A stretch of 39,513 nucleotides of DNA from Tetragenococcus halophilus subsp. flandriensis (GCF_030161475.1 NZ_BSUG01000036.1:1-39513), one strand, 5' to 3'. Positions 24,945 to 34,062 are shown, counted from the stretch's first letter. Notes: generated by a model from the sequence alone, not told the origin. Program-made: numbers and translations.

Positions 24945-25256
24945 TGAAGTCCAACAAAAAAGTCAGATATTTAAATAAGATTTAACTAGCTAAGGCTTGT
25001 TTTCGGTATTGTACCGGAGGCAAGCCTCTTGTTTTTAGAGAAATGCGTTCTTTGTTAAACCCTATCAAGTAATCATTGACCACCGTATTCATAGGCAGTG
25101 ATAGCCCATATGAAGTCCTTTGGCAAGTGCCTCCCTGGAAATTGTTTCATTAAAATACCTTTGTGCTGCTATAATTTTAAAATCCGTTGAATATTTTTTC
25201 ATAAAAAGCACCCCATAATTATTAGATTTTATATCTAACAATTATGGGGCGCTTCA
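24945..25256 (-). mobile_element. Internally deleted IS3-family element (312 bp)
   Basis: The minus strand reads, left end to right end: a terminal repeat TGAAGCGCCCC..., an orfA start (ATG near 25204: MKKYSTDFKIIAAQRYF...), then directly the last ~34 codons of an orfB transposase (NKERISLKTRGLPPVQYRK, ending QALAS-stop near 24980), then the other end. The ends match at about 16 of 25 positions (TGAAG...AGATA), with TGAAG exact. AGT occurs on both sides (24942-24944 and 25257-25259), a 3-bp target duplication as expected for IS3. Most of orfA and orfB is deleted, so it cannot move alone. The orfA frame itself stops after about 37 codons (HMGYHCL-stop). Confidence 0.85.
25211..25249 (-). repeat. 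Terminal hairpin of the IS3 remnant
   Basis: CCCCATAATT pairs with AATTATGGGG, with an inner ATTAGAT/ATCTAAC stem. The GGGG of the transposase ribosome site lies in the stem just before the orfA ATG, so read-through transcripts would have their ribosome site hidden. Confidence 0.6.
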
Positions 25257-25289
25257 AGTTCTTCAGCTACTTTTTTTATATTCTCTTTT

Positions 25290-26174
25290 CTAAAATTTCA
25301 AGAAACGGCGCATTGAAAAGGCAGAACCGACCGAACCAATGACGATACCAATAACCGCAAGTAAAAGACTCATTTGCCAGTTAAATGATCCTGGTTGTAA
25401 CAAGCTATAATTCGAACGTTCTAATATTGGATTGACGAGCTCATAAACTTTATTATACCCGGCATACATTAAAATAATCGGTATGATGGACCCTATCAAA
25501 CCAATCCATCCACCTTCAAGAAAGAACGGCCAACGAATGTAACCATTTTTAGCACCTACTAAGCGCATAATTTGAATTTCTTGTTTCCGTGTGAGAATCG
25601 TCATTCGAATTGTATTAGAAATCAAAAAGATCGCTACGATAATTAAAACGATCGAACCAATCAAGCCCCAAGTCCGCGTTCTTTGAGCAATGCTAAAAAT
25701 CCTGTCGGAAAGATCTTCACCGTAAGAAGCATCATGAACATATTCGGTCATGCCATTGGCCTCTTCAGTGATATCTTCTACATATTGTGGATCATCCGCT
25801 CGAACGATGAAAACATCAAGTAAGGGGTTATCCTGGTCAAACAAGTCCCAAGAATCGCCATATGAAGCTTGAACTCTTGCTAGTTCTTCATCTTTACTGG
25901 AAAAATCAATGGATTCCACATGAGGAATTTCTTCCAAATCATTTCTTAATTCTTTTTTCTCATCTTCGTCTGTTTCATAGTTAACGTAAACAGATACTTC
26001 GACATTGTTTTCCATATCTTGGGCCAATTTTACAGTATTTAAAATAATAACAAGAAACGCGCCCAATAAGGTCAATGTCACAGTTACTGCCGTAACAGAA
26101 GAAACAGTCATCCAGCCGTTACGTCGTAAACTTTTTAAGCTTTCTAAAACATGTTGGGAAAAATTCCTAAGCAT
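25290..26174 (-). CDS. ftsX: Cell division protein FtsX
   Basis: 294 residues. Cytoplasmic N-terminus (about 1-20), transmembrane helix 1 (about 22-44), extracellular domain (about 50-155), then three helices near the C-terminus. Family motifs: RNGWMTVSSVTAVTVT, TILTRKQEIQIMRLVGAKNGYIRWPFFLEG. With FtsE it forms an ABC-type complex that activates peptidoglycan hydrolases (PcsB or CwlO type) at the septum. The start ATG (MLRNF) at 26174 lies inside the 3' end of ftsE (8-bp overlap) and matches the usual FtsX N-terminus; the longer frame does not. Confidence 0.95.
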   Translation of the reverse strand: MLRNFSQHVLESLKSLRRNGWMTVSSVTAVTVTLTLLGAFLVIILNTVKLAQDMENNVEVSVYVNYETDEDEKKELRNDLEEIPHVESIDFSSKDEELARVQASYGDSWDLFDQDNPLLDVFIVRADDPQYVEDITEEANGMTEYVHDASYGEDLSDRIFSIAQRTRTWGLIGSIVLIIVAIFLISNTIRMTILTRKQEIQIMRLVGAKNGYIRWPFFLEGGWIGLIGSIIPIILMYAGYNKVYELVNPILERSNYSLLQPGSFNWQMSLLLAVIGIVIGSVGSAFSMRRFLKF

Positions 26175-26853
26175 CGTATCCATACTCTCCTTCCGCTTGA
26201 TCTCGAATGATTTTACCATTTTCAATAGCGATCACTCGGTGGCGAATCGTATTTACAATGGTTCTGTTATGGGTAGCCATAACAACGGTTGTTCCTTGGG
26301 CGTTGATACGATCTAATAATCTCATGATTTCCCAGGAAATTTCTGGGTCCAAGTTTCCCGTCGGTTCGTCAGCAATCAAAACTTGAGGCGTATTTACAAT
26401 CGCCCGTGCAATAGATACACGTTGTTGTTCCCCGCCAGATAACTGGTTAGGAAATACGCGAGCCTTATGTTTTAAACCCACCATCTCTAATACATCATTG
26501 ACGCGTTTTTTGACCTCTCTAGGTCTACGTCCAATCACTTGCATAGCATAAGCAACATTTTCATAAACTGTTTTTCTTTCTAACAATTTATAGTCTTGAA
26601 ACACTACGCCAATTTCACGTCGCAAATAAGGGACTTCTCGATTTTTAATTTTCATCAAATCATAATCTGCAACCTGCAAATCGCCGCCAGTCGGTTTTTC
26701 TTCCCGATACATCAATTTAACAAATGTTGATTTTCCAGCGCCAGAAGGACCCACAACATAGACAAACTCCCCTTGGTCGATCGAAATCGAAAGCCCACGG
26801 ATAGCTGCTGTGCCATTCGAGTATTTTTTGGTTACATCCTTCATTTCAATCAT
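26167..26853 (-). CDS. ftsE: Cell division ATP-binding protein FtsE
   Basis: 228 residues. Walker A GPSGAGKST at 35-43, Q-loop VVFQDYKLL, signature LSGGEQQRVSIARA, Walker B VLIADEPTGNLD, H-loop MATHNR. Usual FtsE length. Partner of FtsX, with which it overlaps, so translation is coupled. A TGCTATAAT box at 26891-26899 is the probable promoter. Confidence 0.97.
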   Translation of the reverse strand: MIEMKDVTKKYSNGTAAIRGLSISIDQGEFVYVVGPSGAGKSTFVKLMYREEKPTGGDLQVADYDLMKIKNREVPYLRREIGVVFQDYKLLERKTVYENVAYAMQVIGRRPREVKKRVNDVLEMVGLKHKARVFPNQLSGGEQQRVSIARAIVNTPQVLIADEPTGNLDPEISWEIMRLLDRINAQGTTVVMATHNRTIVNTIRHRVIAIENGKIIRDQAEGEYGYDA

Positions 26854-26890
26854 GGCTATCTCTCCTAAACATTTTTAGTCACACCGCTTC

Positions 26891-26899
26891 ATTATAGCA
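26891..26899 (-). promoter_or_regulatory. Extended -10 promoter of ftsEX
   Basis: Minus-strand TGCTATAAT, perfect -10 with TG extension; no recognisable -35. It lies about 38 bp before the ftsE ATG. Confidence 0.55.
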
Positions 26900-26959
26900 T
26901 GTAATTATTTCATTGGTTTTTCTTGAAGTTACATTTTCTTTGCAATTTAATAACTTTTC

Positions 26960-28070
26960 TCAATCTTTGTTGTTTAATTTCATTTTCAAATAGGCATCGA
27001 TAAATTCGTCCAGTTGACCATCCATAACGGCTTCGGTGTTCCCTGTTTCATGATCTGTACGATGATCTTTGACCATTTGATAAGGGTGAAAAACATAGGA
27101 ACGAATTTGCGAGCCCCAACCAATTTCAAGCTGTTCTCCTCGTAATGCAGCTTGCTCTTGTTCTTGCTTTTCGCGTTCTTGTTGGTACAACTTTGCACGC
27201 AGCATATTCATCGCCTGTTCTCGGTTTTTTATCTGAGAACGTTGCGCTTGGCTGGCCGCCACTGTTCCTGTCGGCAAGTGGGTAATGCGAACGGCCGATT
27301 CTGTTTTATTGATATGTTGTCCACCAGCTCCACTAGCACGGTAAGTATCTATTTTGAGTTCATCCGGATTGATTTCAATATCGATAGATTCATCCATTTC
27401 TGGCATTACTTCAATCGAGCAGAATGATGTATGACGTCTTTTAGCTGAATCAAAAGGAGAAATACGGACCAGGCGATGTACACCTTTTTCTGATTTTAAA
27501 AGCCCGTAAGCATTATGGCCTTTAATCAAAAGTGTCACACTTTTAATACCGGCTTCTTCACCTGCTTGATAATCAATCGTTTCTATTTGAAAATGATGAT
27601 TTTCAGCCCAGCGAGTATACATCCGTAACAGCATACTCCCCCAATCTTGCGACTCAGTGCCCCCTGCACCTGGATGAAGTTCAACAATGGCATTATTACG
27701 ATCATATGGTTCATCTAAAAGTAGTGCCAGTTCATAGTCTGCCATTTCTTTTTGTAGTTTAGCCATTTTGTCATCTAGTTCAGCGGCCAAGTCGCTATCT
27801 GCTTCTTCTTGCAACATTTCAAGCAAGACTTCAGCATCTTCGACTCCTTTAGCCAAGTGATTAAAATTATCATAGGTTTCTTTTTTTCGATTATTTTCAT
27901 TAATAACTTTTTGCGCTTTTTCCTGATCGTCCCAAAAGGAAGGGTCCGCCATTTGATTTTCTGCTTGTGCGATATCCTCTTCTAACTGTTCAAGGTCAAA
28001 GAGACCCCCTAAAACTAGCGATTTGTTCTTTCATCTCATCAATTTGTTTACGGATTTCTGTAAGTTCCAT
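26960..28070 (-). CDS. prfB: Peptide chain release factor 2, with programmed +1 frameshift
   Basis: Two frames. The first 24 codons run from ATG 28070 ([20 protein letters not shown]...) to CTT, then an in-frame TGA at 27998-27996. Shifting +1 on CTT gives the remaining 346 codons including the stop, for a protein of 369 residues, normal for RF2. The stop-codon recognition tripeptide SPF (in VRISPFDS) identifies RF2 rather than RF1, and the catalytic GGQ is in [17 protein letters not shown]2 terminates at UGA and UAA; low RF2 favours shifting, so it regulates itself. Promoter 28100-28128. Confidence 0.97.
27996..28010 (-). promoter_or_regulatory. prfB programmed frameshift site
   Basis: Minus strand AGGGGG-TCT-CTT-TGA-C: a Shine-Dalgarno-like AGGGGG three bases before the slippery CTT, then TGA followed by C, the classic RF2 arrangement. 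Confidence 0.97.
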
Positions 28071-28099
28071 GAATGTACCTTCTTTCTTCAAACGTGGCT

Positions 28100-28128
28100 A
28101 TCATACCATTTTTTGCCGCATTGCGCAA
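28100..28128 (-). promoter_or_regulatory. Promoter of prfB
   Basis: TTGCGC (28123-28128), 17-bp spacer, TATGAT (28100-28105) with a TG extension. The -35 abuts the terminator of secA. Confidence 0.6.
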
Positions 28129-28160
28129 AATAAGACTGGGCAATATTGTCCAGCCTTATT
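28129..28160 (-). terminator. Terminator after secA
   Basis: AATAAG-CTGG-CAATATTG-CCAG-CTTATT hairpin with small internal mismatches, followed by TTTTG. It lies 5 bp after the secA stop. Confidence 0.75.
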
Positions 28161-28165
28161 TGCTT

Positions 28166-30679
28166 TTATTTTTTGCCATGGCAATTTTTGTATTTTTTCC
28201 CACTACCACAAGGACAAGGATCATTACGTCCTACTTTTTTCACATTTACAGGACGTTTTTTAGCGCTATTCGTATTTTCTGTATTTGTTTGTTCTGCTTC
28301 GCCTTGGGCAACTTGTTCACGTTGTACATTTTGACGAATTTCAGCCTTCATAAACAAACGCGTAACATCGTATTCTATAGCACCGATCATGTTTTCATAC
28401 ATGGTAAAGCCTTCGCTTTGATATTCAACCAAAGGATTATTTTGCCCATAGGCACGTAAACCAATGGATTGACGCAATTGATCCATCGCATCGATATGAT
28501 CCGTCCATTTAGTATCAACAACACGTAAAATCACGACTTTTTCAAATTCTAGCAGTTGTTCCGGGCTGTTTAACTGTTCTGTTTTTTCATCAAATTTTTC
28601 TTGAGCGAGTTGATATAAGTAATCTGTTACTTCTTGAGCTGTCTTACCTTTTAAATCTTCTACGGTGATTGCATCTTCATTTACCAGAACACTTCCGGCA
28701 AAATCAACAATACCTTCATAGTTCAATTGATTTTCTTCAAATTGAGTATGACCAGCAACCGCTCGTTCAATCGTACGTTTTACCATATGCATCAAGGTTT
28801 TTGATAATGATTGATCTTCTAAGATCACCTGTTGCCGTTGTCCATAGATAACTTCACGTTGTTCACGCATCACATCGTCGTATTGTAAAACATTTTTACG
28901 CGCATCGTAGTTATTTCCTTCAACTCGTTTTTGCGCTGATTCAACTTGTCTTGATAACATTCTGCTTTGAATAACAGCATCCTCGTCATCAACTTTCATC
29001 CGATCTAAGAACACTTTAATTCGTTCTGAACCAAAACGCTTCATCAGATCGTCTTCTAATGATAAGTAGAATTGAGAAATCCCTGGATCCCCTTGACGTC
29101 CTGAACGACCACGCAATTGGTTATCGATTCGGCGTGATTCATGTCGCTCCGTACCAATAACAGCCAGGCCACCTACTTCTGCAACGCCGGGTCCTAGTTT
29201 AATGTCTGTTCCACGACCAGCCATGTTCGTTGCAATAGTTACAGCACCCTTTTGTCCAGCATTTAAAATAATTTCTGCCTCTTTAAAGTGGTTTTTAGCG
29301 TTTAAAACTTCGTGGGGCACATTTTCCTTATCCAACATATTAGAAAGCAACTCTGAAGTTTCAACAGCTACAGTCCCGACTAGTACAGGTTGTCCTTTAC
29401 GGTAACGCTCTTTGATATCTTGTGTTACAGCTTTGAATTTACTATTTAAAGTCGGATATAATAAATCTGATCGATCCTCGCGAATGACCGCTTCATTTGT
29501 TGGAATTTGGATAACTTCCATATTATAAATTTCGCGGAATTCTTCTTCTTCAGTTTTAGCTGTACCGGTCATCCCCGCGAGCTTATTATACATACGGAAA
29601 AAGTTTTGGAAAGTGATTGAAGCCATGGTTTTAGTTTCATCTTCAATATCTACGCCTTCTTTAGCTTCAATCGCTTGATGCAAGCCATCAGAATATCGAC
29701 GCCCTTCCATTATACGTCCAGTAAACTGGTCTACAATCATTACCTTTCCATCTTGTACAACATAATCATTATCACGAATCATGATATAATTTGCACGTAG
29801 CGCTTGATCTAAGTAGTGGGTTAAAGCAGCATTTTCGATATCATAAAGATTATTTAAGCCAAAATTTTCTTCTGCTTTTTCTATACCCTCTTCTGTAAGA
29901 CTGATTGTTTTTGATTGTACATCAATTTTATAATCATCTTCTTCTTTCAAACGTTTAACAAAATTATCAGTACGTAAGTAAAGAGCGGTTGATTTTTCTG
30001 CCTGTCCAGAAATGATCAACGGCGTTCTTGCTTCATCGATTAAAATCGAATCAACCTCATCCACGATTGCATAGTTAAGTGGGCGCTGAACCATTTGCTT
30101 AGGATAAACCACCATGTTATCTCTTAAGTAGTCAAAACCTATTTCACTGTTTGTACTATAGGTAATATCGCTATAATAAGCAGCTCGTTTTTCTTCTGTG
30201 GTTTTAGAGTTCACATTTAAACCTACTGTAAGCCCTAAAAAGTTATATAACTCACCCATTTCAGTAGAGTCACGAGAAGCCAGGTAATCATTGACAGTTA
30301 CCACATGAACGCCCTTTTGCGATAAAGCGTTCAGATAAACAGGCATAGTTGCTGTCAGTGTTTTCCCTTCCCCAGTACGCATTTCAGAAATATTTCCTTC
30401 GTGCAAAACAATTGCACCCATCAACTGTACTCTGAAAGGATATAAACCTAGTACACGCTTAGCTGCTTCACGTACAACAGCAAAAGCTTCTGTCAACAAA
30501 TCATCTAATGTTTCACCATTATTGTAACGTTGCTTAAATTCATCTGTTTTTTGTCGTATTTCTTCATCGGACAAAGTACTCATTTCGTCCGCTAACGCTT
30601 CGATTTTGTTAGCCATACGGCCGAGGCGTTTGATTTCTTTTTTATCATTTTCAATCAATGTTTTAAAAAAGTTGGCCAT
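28166..30679 (-). CDS. secA: Preprotein translocase ATPase SecA
   Basis: 837 residues, full length. Drives post-translational export through SecYEG. NBD1 Walker A RTGEGKT (101-107), Walker B-type [18 protein letters not shown], the preprotein cross-linking region, NBD2 with GRAGRQGDPG-like [11 protein letters not shown] and [10 protein letters not shown], helical scaffold, and a C-terminal zinc-binding SEC-C tail [19 protein letters not shown]. Start ATG at 30679 (MANFFKTL), which matches other SecA proteins; the longer frame from 30709 begins inside the ribosome-site region. GGAG lies about 12 nt upstream, slightly far. A hairpin with T-tract sits in the leader at 30710-30739. Confidence 0.98.
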   Translation of the reverse strand: MANFFKTLIENDKKEIKRLGRMANKIEALADEMSTLSDEEIRQKTDEFKQRYNNGETLDDLLTEAFAVVREAAKRVLGLYPFRVQLMGAIVLHEGNISEMRTGEGKTLTATMPVYLNALSQKGVHVVTVNDYLASRDSTEMGELYNFLGLTVGLNVNSKTTEEKRAAYYSDITYSTNSEIGFDYLRDNMVVYPKQMVQRPLNYAIVDEVDSILIDEARTPLIISGQAEKSTALYLRTDNFVKRLKEEDDYKIDVQSKTISLTEEGIEKAEENFGLNNLYDIENAALTHYLDQALRANYIMIRDNDYVVQDGKVMIVDQFTGRIMEGRRYSDGLHQAIEAKEGVDIEDETKTMASITFQNFFRMYNKLAGMTGTAKTEEEEFREIYNMEVIQIPTNEAVIREDRSDLLYPTLNSKFKAVTQDIKERYRKGQPVLVGTVAVETSELLSNMLDKENVPHEVLNAKNHFKEAEIILNAGQKGAVTIATNMAGRGTDIKLGPGVAEVGGLAVIGTERHESRRIDNQLRGRSGRQGDPGISQFYLSLEDDLMKRFGSERIKVFLDRMKVDDEDAVIQSRMLSRQVESAQKRVEGNNYDARKNVLQYDDVMREQREVIYGQRQQVILEDQSLSKTLMHMVKRTIERAVAGHTQFEENQLNYEGIVDFAGSVLVNEDAITVEDLKGKTAQEVTDYLYQLAQEKFDEKTEQLNSPEQLLEFEKVVILRVVDTKWTDHIDAMDQLRQSIGLRAYGQNNPLVEYQSEGFTMYENMIGAIEYDVTRLFMKAEIRQNVQREQVAQGEAEQTNTENTNSAKKRPVNVKKVGRNDPCPCGSGKKYKNCHGKK

Positions 30680-30699
30680 TCTTATTAAAATCTCCTTTA

Positions 30700-30739
30700 T
30701 TAAAAACAATTTAAAAACAGCGAAAACTGTTTTTAAATG
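30700..30739 (-). promoter_or_regulatory. Terminator-like hairpin in the secA leader
   Basis: ATTTAAAAACAG pairs with CTGTTTTTAAAT around a 6-nt loop (30710-30739), followed on the minus strand by TGTTTTTAAT and then the ribosome site AAAGGAG. Only two G-C pairs in the stem, so it is weak as a terminator. Confidence 0.45.
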
Positions 30740-30777
30740 ACTAATTTACTTATCATTTACTAGAAAGTCTTCACTAT

Positions 30778-30786
30778 ATTTTAGCA
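30778..30786 (-). promoter_or_regulatory. Extended -10 promoter of secA
   Basis: Minus-strand TGCTAAAAT, about 100 bp before the secA ATG. No clear -35. Confidence 0.5.
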
Positions 30787-30861
30787 TTTGTTTTATTCGA
30801 TTGCTACCGTTTTGTGAAAGCTTAACAACGATTTTCATATACTTTAATAATCTAACATGAA

Positions 30862-30890
30862 AAAGCTCATAGAACAATTCTATGAGCTTT
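30862..30890 (-). terminator. Second terminator after hpf
   Basis: Perfect stem AAAGCTCATAGAA pairing with TTCTATGAGCTTT around a 3-nt loop, followed by TTC. A back-up to the hairpin at 30915-30948. Confidence 0.75.
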
Positions 30891-30914
30891 ATATTAGTAA
30901 AAATTTCAAAAAGT

Positions 30915-30948
30915 AAGCAAAGACTCCAGTTAACTGAAGTCTTTGCTT
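30915..30948 (-). terminator. First terminator after hpf
   Basis: Near-perfect 34-bp palindrome AAGCAAAGACT...AGTCTTTGCTT, whose centre CAGTTAACTG is itself palindromic. Followed on the minus strand by ACTTTTTGAAATTTTT. Confidence 0.8.
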
Positions 30949-30957
30949 GTTTAAATA

Positions 30958-31512
30958 TTAGTCTGTTTCAATTAAACCGTATTTCCCATCTTTACGACGA
31001 TAAACGATACTTGTTCCCGTCGTATCAGCATCTTCAAAAATGAAAAAGTTATGTCCTAACATATTCATTTGTAAAACAGCTTCTTCACTATCCATTGGTT
31101 TTAATGAAAGACGTTTTGTACGAACGATGTCAAGGTCGGAACCATTATTTTCTTCTGGCTCTTCATCTTCAAAAAAGACTTCTTGATTAGCTTCAGGTTT
31201 GGATGCTTCTCGTTTTTTCCGATTAATTTTTGTTTTAAATTTACGGACTTGGCGTTCCAATTTATCAACAACTAAGTCGATACTTCCGTATAAATCAGGC
31301 GAAGTTTCTTCAGCGCGCAAGACGAGATAAGGTAGTGGGATCGTTACTTCCGCTTTAGCTGTTTTCTCCGTGTAAACTTTTAAATTTACATGAGCTGTTG
31401 CTTCAGGCACGTCATTAAAATAACGTTCTAATTTACCAACTTTTTTCTCCACATAATCGCGAATTGCCTGAGTAACTTCTATATTTTCTCCTCGAACATT
31501 GTAACTGAACAT
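30958..31512 (-). CDS. hpf: Ribosome hibernation promoting factor, long form
   Basis: 184 residues. N-terminal S30AE/YfiA domain (about 1-100, [23 protein letters not shown], basic [12 protein letters not shown] at its end), an acidic linker ([11 protein letters not shown], about 118-130) and a C-terminal dimerisation domain (about 130-184, [33 protein letters not shown]). Long HPF causes 100S ribosome dimers in stationary phase. Start ATG at 31512 with AAAGGGG 8 nt upstream; the longer frame lacks a site. Own promoter, two terminators. Confidence 0.96.
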   Translation of the reverse strand: MFSYNVRGENIEVTQAIRDYVEKKVGKLERYFNDVPEATAHVNLKVYTEKTAKAEVTIPLPYLVLRAEETSPDLYGSIDLVVDKLERQVRKFKTKINRKKREASKPEANQEVFFEDEEPEENNGSDLDIVRTKRLSLKPMDSEEAVLQMNMLGHNFFIFEDADTTGTSIVYRRKDGKYGLIETD

Positions 31513-31578
31513 AACAATTGCCCCTTTCATCTGCCAATTAAAGAAGATAAAAAAGTTCTTTTTCCTCTTCTTATATTC

Positions 31579-31606
31579 ATTATATCGAACTTTGGTATAA
31601 ATGCAA
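31579..31606 (-). promoter_or_regulatory. Promoter of hpf
   Basis: TTGCAT (31601-31606), 16-bp spacer, TATAAT (31579-31584). The leader of about 60 nt can fold (AAGAAGA with TCTTCTT, and an inner A-run with a T-run). Confidence 0.65.
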
Positions 31607-31635
31607 AAGAAATCGTTAACAATTTTAACTTCTTT

Positions 31636-32313
31636 TTAACGAGCAAGGGAAAAAGTATGAAGTGCTTTGGGTTGATAAGTTTGTAATATTTCAGCAGCGT
31701 GAAAAAGCGTCCTGCCGGTCGTATAAACATCATCTACCAATAATACTTTTTTATTTTTTATCTTGGCTGTATTTTCTGTTGCACTAAATACCTGAGGCGC
31801 CGCTAAGCGCTCTTGCCGACTTTTTTCAGATTGTGGTGCATTATTTATTTTTTTTACTAATAACTTTTGCGTTTTAATACCGGCTGCTTGCAAAAAAGCT
31901 TCTACCTGGTTAAACCCTCTCTGAGAAAATCGTGTTTCAGACAAAGGGACACTACACACGATCCAATCTTTTTTATGAGAAAAGTAGTTTTGAATTTCTA
32001 CTACAAATGTTTTTCTCAAACGAAAATCTCCTAAAAATTTGTATTGGTAAATCCACTCTTTAAACCCTTCATCATAAGAAAATAAAGCTTGGTGGCAAAA
32101 ATCATAGTAAGGATAGTTTTGTTGCCATTGTTGGCACTCATCACACATACTTGTATGTCCTGGCTTAGAACAAGTAGGACAAGCAGGACTTGTGATCTGC
32201 TCAAATTTTTCTTGGCAAAGATAACAACGCTGACTTTTTATAGAAAAAGGAAAAAGAAGTTCTTTAACCGTCAGGTTACGAATAATTTCCTGCTGGCAAT
32301 AACTACATCTCAT
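31636..32313 (-). CDS. comFC: ComF family protein ComFC
   Basis: 225 residues. N-terminal zinc-finger-like Cys pairs (CSYC at 3-6, CYLC, CPTC, CDEC) and a C-terminal phosphoribosyltransferase-like domain with VLLVDDVYTTGRT near residue 190-205. Required for DNA uptake during transformation in Bacillus and streptococci, working with ComFA in the cytoplasm. The start ATG at 32313 overlaps the comFA stop (ATGA), with AAGGAG 11 nt upstream. No terminator is seen before the hpf promoter. Confidence 0.93.
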   Translation of the reverse strand: MRCSYCQQEIIRNLTVKELLFPFSIKSQRCYLCQEKFEQITSPACPTCSKPGHTSMCDECQQWQQNYPYYDFCHQALFSYDEGFKEWIYQYKFLGDFRLRKTFVVEIQNYFSHKKDWIVCSVPLSETRFSQRGFNQVEAFLQAAGIKTQKLLVKKINNAPQSEKSRQERLAAPQVFSATENTAKIKNKKVLLVDDVYTTGRTLFHAAEILQTYQPKALHTFSLAR

Positions 32314-33617
32314 GAGACGATCCACTCCTTAGCCAAACGATTCATTTTCTTGATCTCCTCACAAGCATCTCGGATAGCTTGTGTTTGCTCATTATAAAAA
32401 AAGACCACCTGGCCCTGTTGATAGCTTCCCTTACGATCAACACGACCTGCAATTTGCACCAAAGCTGATTTACTATAAATTTTATGATTTGCTCCCATGA
32501 CTATGACAGAAATATGTTCAAAAGTCACACCGCGCTCAAGAATCGTAGTACAAAATAAAACACGATAGATACCATCGCGCATATTTTGAACTTTTTCTTC
32601 TCTTTGTTTGTCTAAAGAAGAAACACAGTCCATTTTTATTGAATGAAAAAAGAGACTTACCTTTTTGTATAAATTCTGCATATAACTAATACTAGGACAA
32701 AAAACTAATACATCATTATCTTCTAATAATCTTTTTAAATAAGCTACAAATTTCTTTAACTTCCAGTTTGAGTGATAACAATACTGCCAACTTTCATACC
32801 AGATTAACTGAGGAACAATTAAGGGCCGTTCGTGGAAGCGAATAGGTAATTTTTCAATACAAAAGGTCTTTTGTAACGAACTTAATAGATGATTAGGTGG
32901 TGTCGCACTTAAATAAATATATTTACCGTCATTTTTTAAAGCATTCTTCTGAGCAAATTTCAACGTTTTATCTCCTTCATAAGGAAAAGCATCCACTTCA
33001 TCAATAATCAATAAATCAAATGCCTGATAAAAATGCAGCAACTGATGGGTGGTACAGATGGTCAAGGCATTATAACGGTAATTTTCCGCAGAATCGCCAT
33101 ATAAAAGCAAAGTATCTTCCTTTGGGAAAACTTCACTAATCCGTGGGTAAAGCTCTCGGCAAACATCAATTCTAGGAGAAGAAATCGCTAAGCGTCCGCC
33201 ATTTTGTAAACAATCACGCACAACTGAAAAAATCATTTCTGTCTTACCCGAGCCTGTAACGGCCCATATCAGTGTGTTTTTACCCTTTTGATAATTCTTT
33301 AAAACATTGTCTGATACCTTTTGTTGTGCTGGCGTTAACTTTCCTTGCCAAGTAAAAAGAACCTCGCGCGGCGTCTTCTTTGACTCAATTTGCGTTACTA
33401 GATAAGACTGAGTACTTAGACGACCAAATTGAATACAATAAGGACAATAGTATTCTTTATTGAACAGTTGATTTTCATTTTTAGAAAAATAACTCCCGCA
33501 ACGTTGGCAACTCACCTTATTTGTGACCAACAAGGCTTTACGACACTGAAAAGAGTCATCAAGTTGAGAAAGTTCGGCCTTTAACATTCCTTTTTGTCGA
33601 CCATATAATTCTTCCAT
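32310..33617 (-). CDS. comFA: Competence DNA helicase ComFA
   Basis: 435 residues. An N-terminal four-Cys zinc motif (CQRCGSYF..., CPYC) is followed by a DEAD-type helicase core: Walker A AVTGSGKTEMIF, DEVD box IIDEVDAFPYEGD, motif III YLSATPP, and C-terminal helicase motifs LFCTTILERGVTFEHI and QIAGRVDRKGSYQQG. Pulls single-stranded DNA into the cell in transformation. Start ATG at 33617 with GAGGTGAT upstream; an in-frame GTG three codons earlier overlaps that site. A cin-box-like TGCGTATT behind a T-run lies at 33637-33644. Confidence 0.95.
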   Translation of the reverse strand: MEELYGRQKGMLKAELSQLDDSFQCRKALLVTNKVSCQRCGSYFSKNENQLFNKEYYCPYCIQFGRLSTQSYLVTQIESKKTPREVLFTWQGKLTPAQQKVSDNVLKNYQKGKNTLIWAVTGSGKTEMIFSVVRDCLQNGGRLAISSPRIDVCRELYPRISEVFPKEDTLLLYGDSAENYRYNALTICTTHQLLHFYQAFDLLIIDEVDAFPYEGDKTLKFAQKNALKNDGKYIYLSATPPNHLLSSLQKTFCIEKLPIRFHERPLIVPQLIWYESWQYCYHSNWKLKKFVAYLKRLLEDNDVLVFCPSISYMQNLYKKVSLFFHSIKMDCVSSLDKQREEKVQNMRDGIYRVLFCTTILERGVTFEHISVIVMGANHKIYSKSALVQIAGRVDRKGSYQQGQVVFFYNEQTQAIRDACEEIKKMNRLAKEWIVS

Positions 33618-33643
33618 ATTTATCACCTCAATGACAAATACGC

Positions 33644-33681
33644 AAAAAAAGCAGAAGTCATTTTTGACTTCTGCTTTTTTT
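33644..33681. terminator. Bidirectional terminator between PTS IIB and comFA
   Basis: A7-GCAGAAGTCA pairs with TGACTTCTGC-T7 around a short loop. It ends the PTS IIB transcript on the minus strand; its T-run overlaps the possible comFA promoter. Confidence 0.88.
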
Positions 33682-33689
33682 AATATCTT

Positions 33690-33992
33690 TTAATCGTCGA
33701 GTAAATTAAGTGCTTGTTTCAAAACATTTTCACCGTTCATCATTCCATAATCTGACATGTCGATTACATCTACCGGAATTTGTTTAGATGCTAGTTTCTT
33801 TTCAAAGTCGGCTTTCATAAAGCGAACTTGTGGACCTAATAATAAAACATTTACATCTTTATTTTCTAATTGTGTATCTGCTTCTGATGAAGATACTGCA
33901 AAGATATCTGAGTCAATTTCTTTTTCTTCAGCAGCTTTTTGCATTTTAGTTACCAACAAACTTGTACTCATCCCAGCAGAACATACGAGCAT
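33690..33992 (-). CDS. PTS lactose/cellobiose-type IIB component, start out of frame
   Basis: From the ATG at 33992: 100 residues, beginning MLVCSAGMSTSLLV, which carries the phosphocysteine loop (Cys4 here, in VCSAGMSTS). The typical IIB P-loop fold follows. Family members usually begin a few residues earlier (MxKKTIMLVCSAG). An ATG at 34011 with GGAGGGG upstream would give MAKKTIMLVC, but a run of nine A (33998-34006) puts it out of frame; with eight A it would read through. From 34011 as written, translation stops after about 20 codons. So either it starts at 33992 without a good ribosome site, or slippage or a deletion in the A-run restores it. No IIA or IIC gene is adjacent. Consensus promoter and cre upstream. 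Confidence 0.8.
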   Translation of the reverse strand: MLVCSAGMSTSLLVTKMQKAAEEKEIDSDIFAVSSSEADTQLENKDVNVLLLGPQVRFMKADFEKKLASKQIPVDVIDMSDYGMMNGENVLKQALNLLDD

Positions 33993-34062
33993 AATTGTTT
34001 TTTTTTGCCATGATAAATCTCCCCTCCACTTTTAAAAATAAAAACAACAAAGTATATCTTTA

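Noticed and set aside
31527-31733. Minus-strand ORF of 68 codons between hpf and comFC
   Set aside because: It overlaps the comFC end in another frame and the hpf promoter; no homology recognised.
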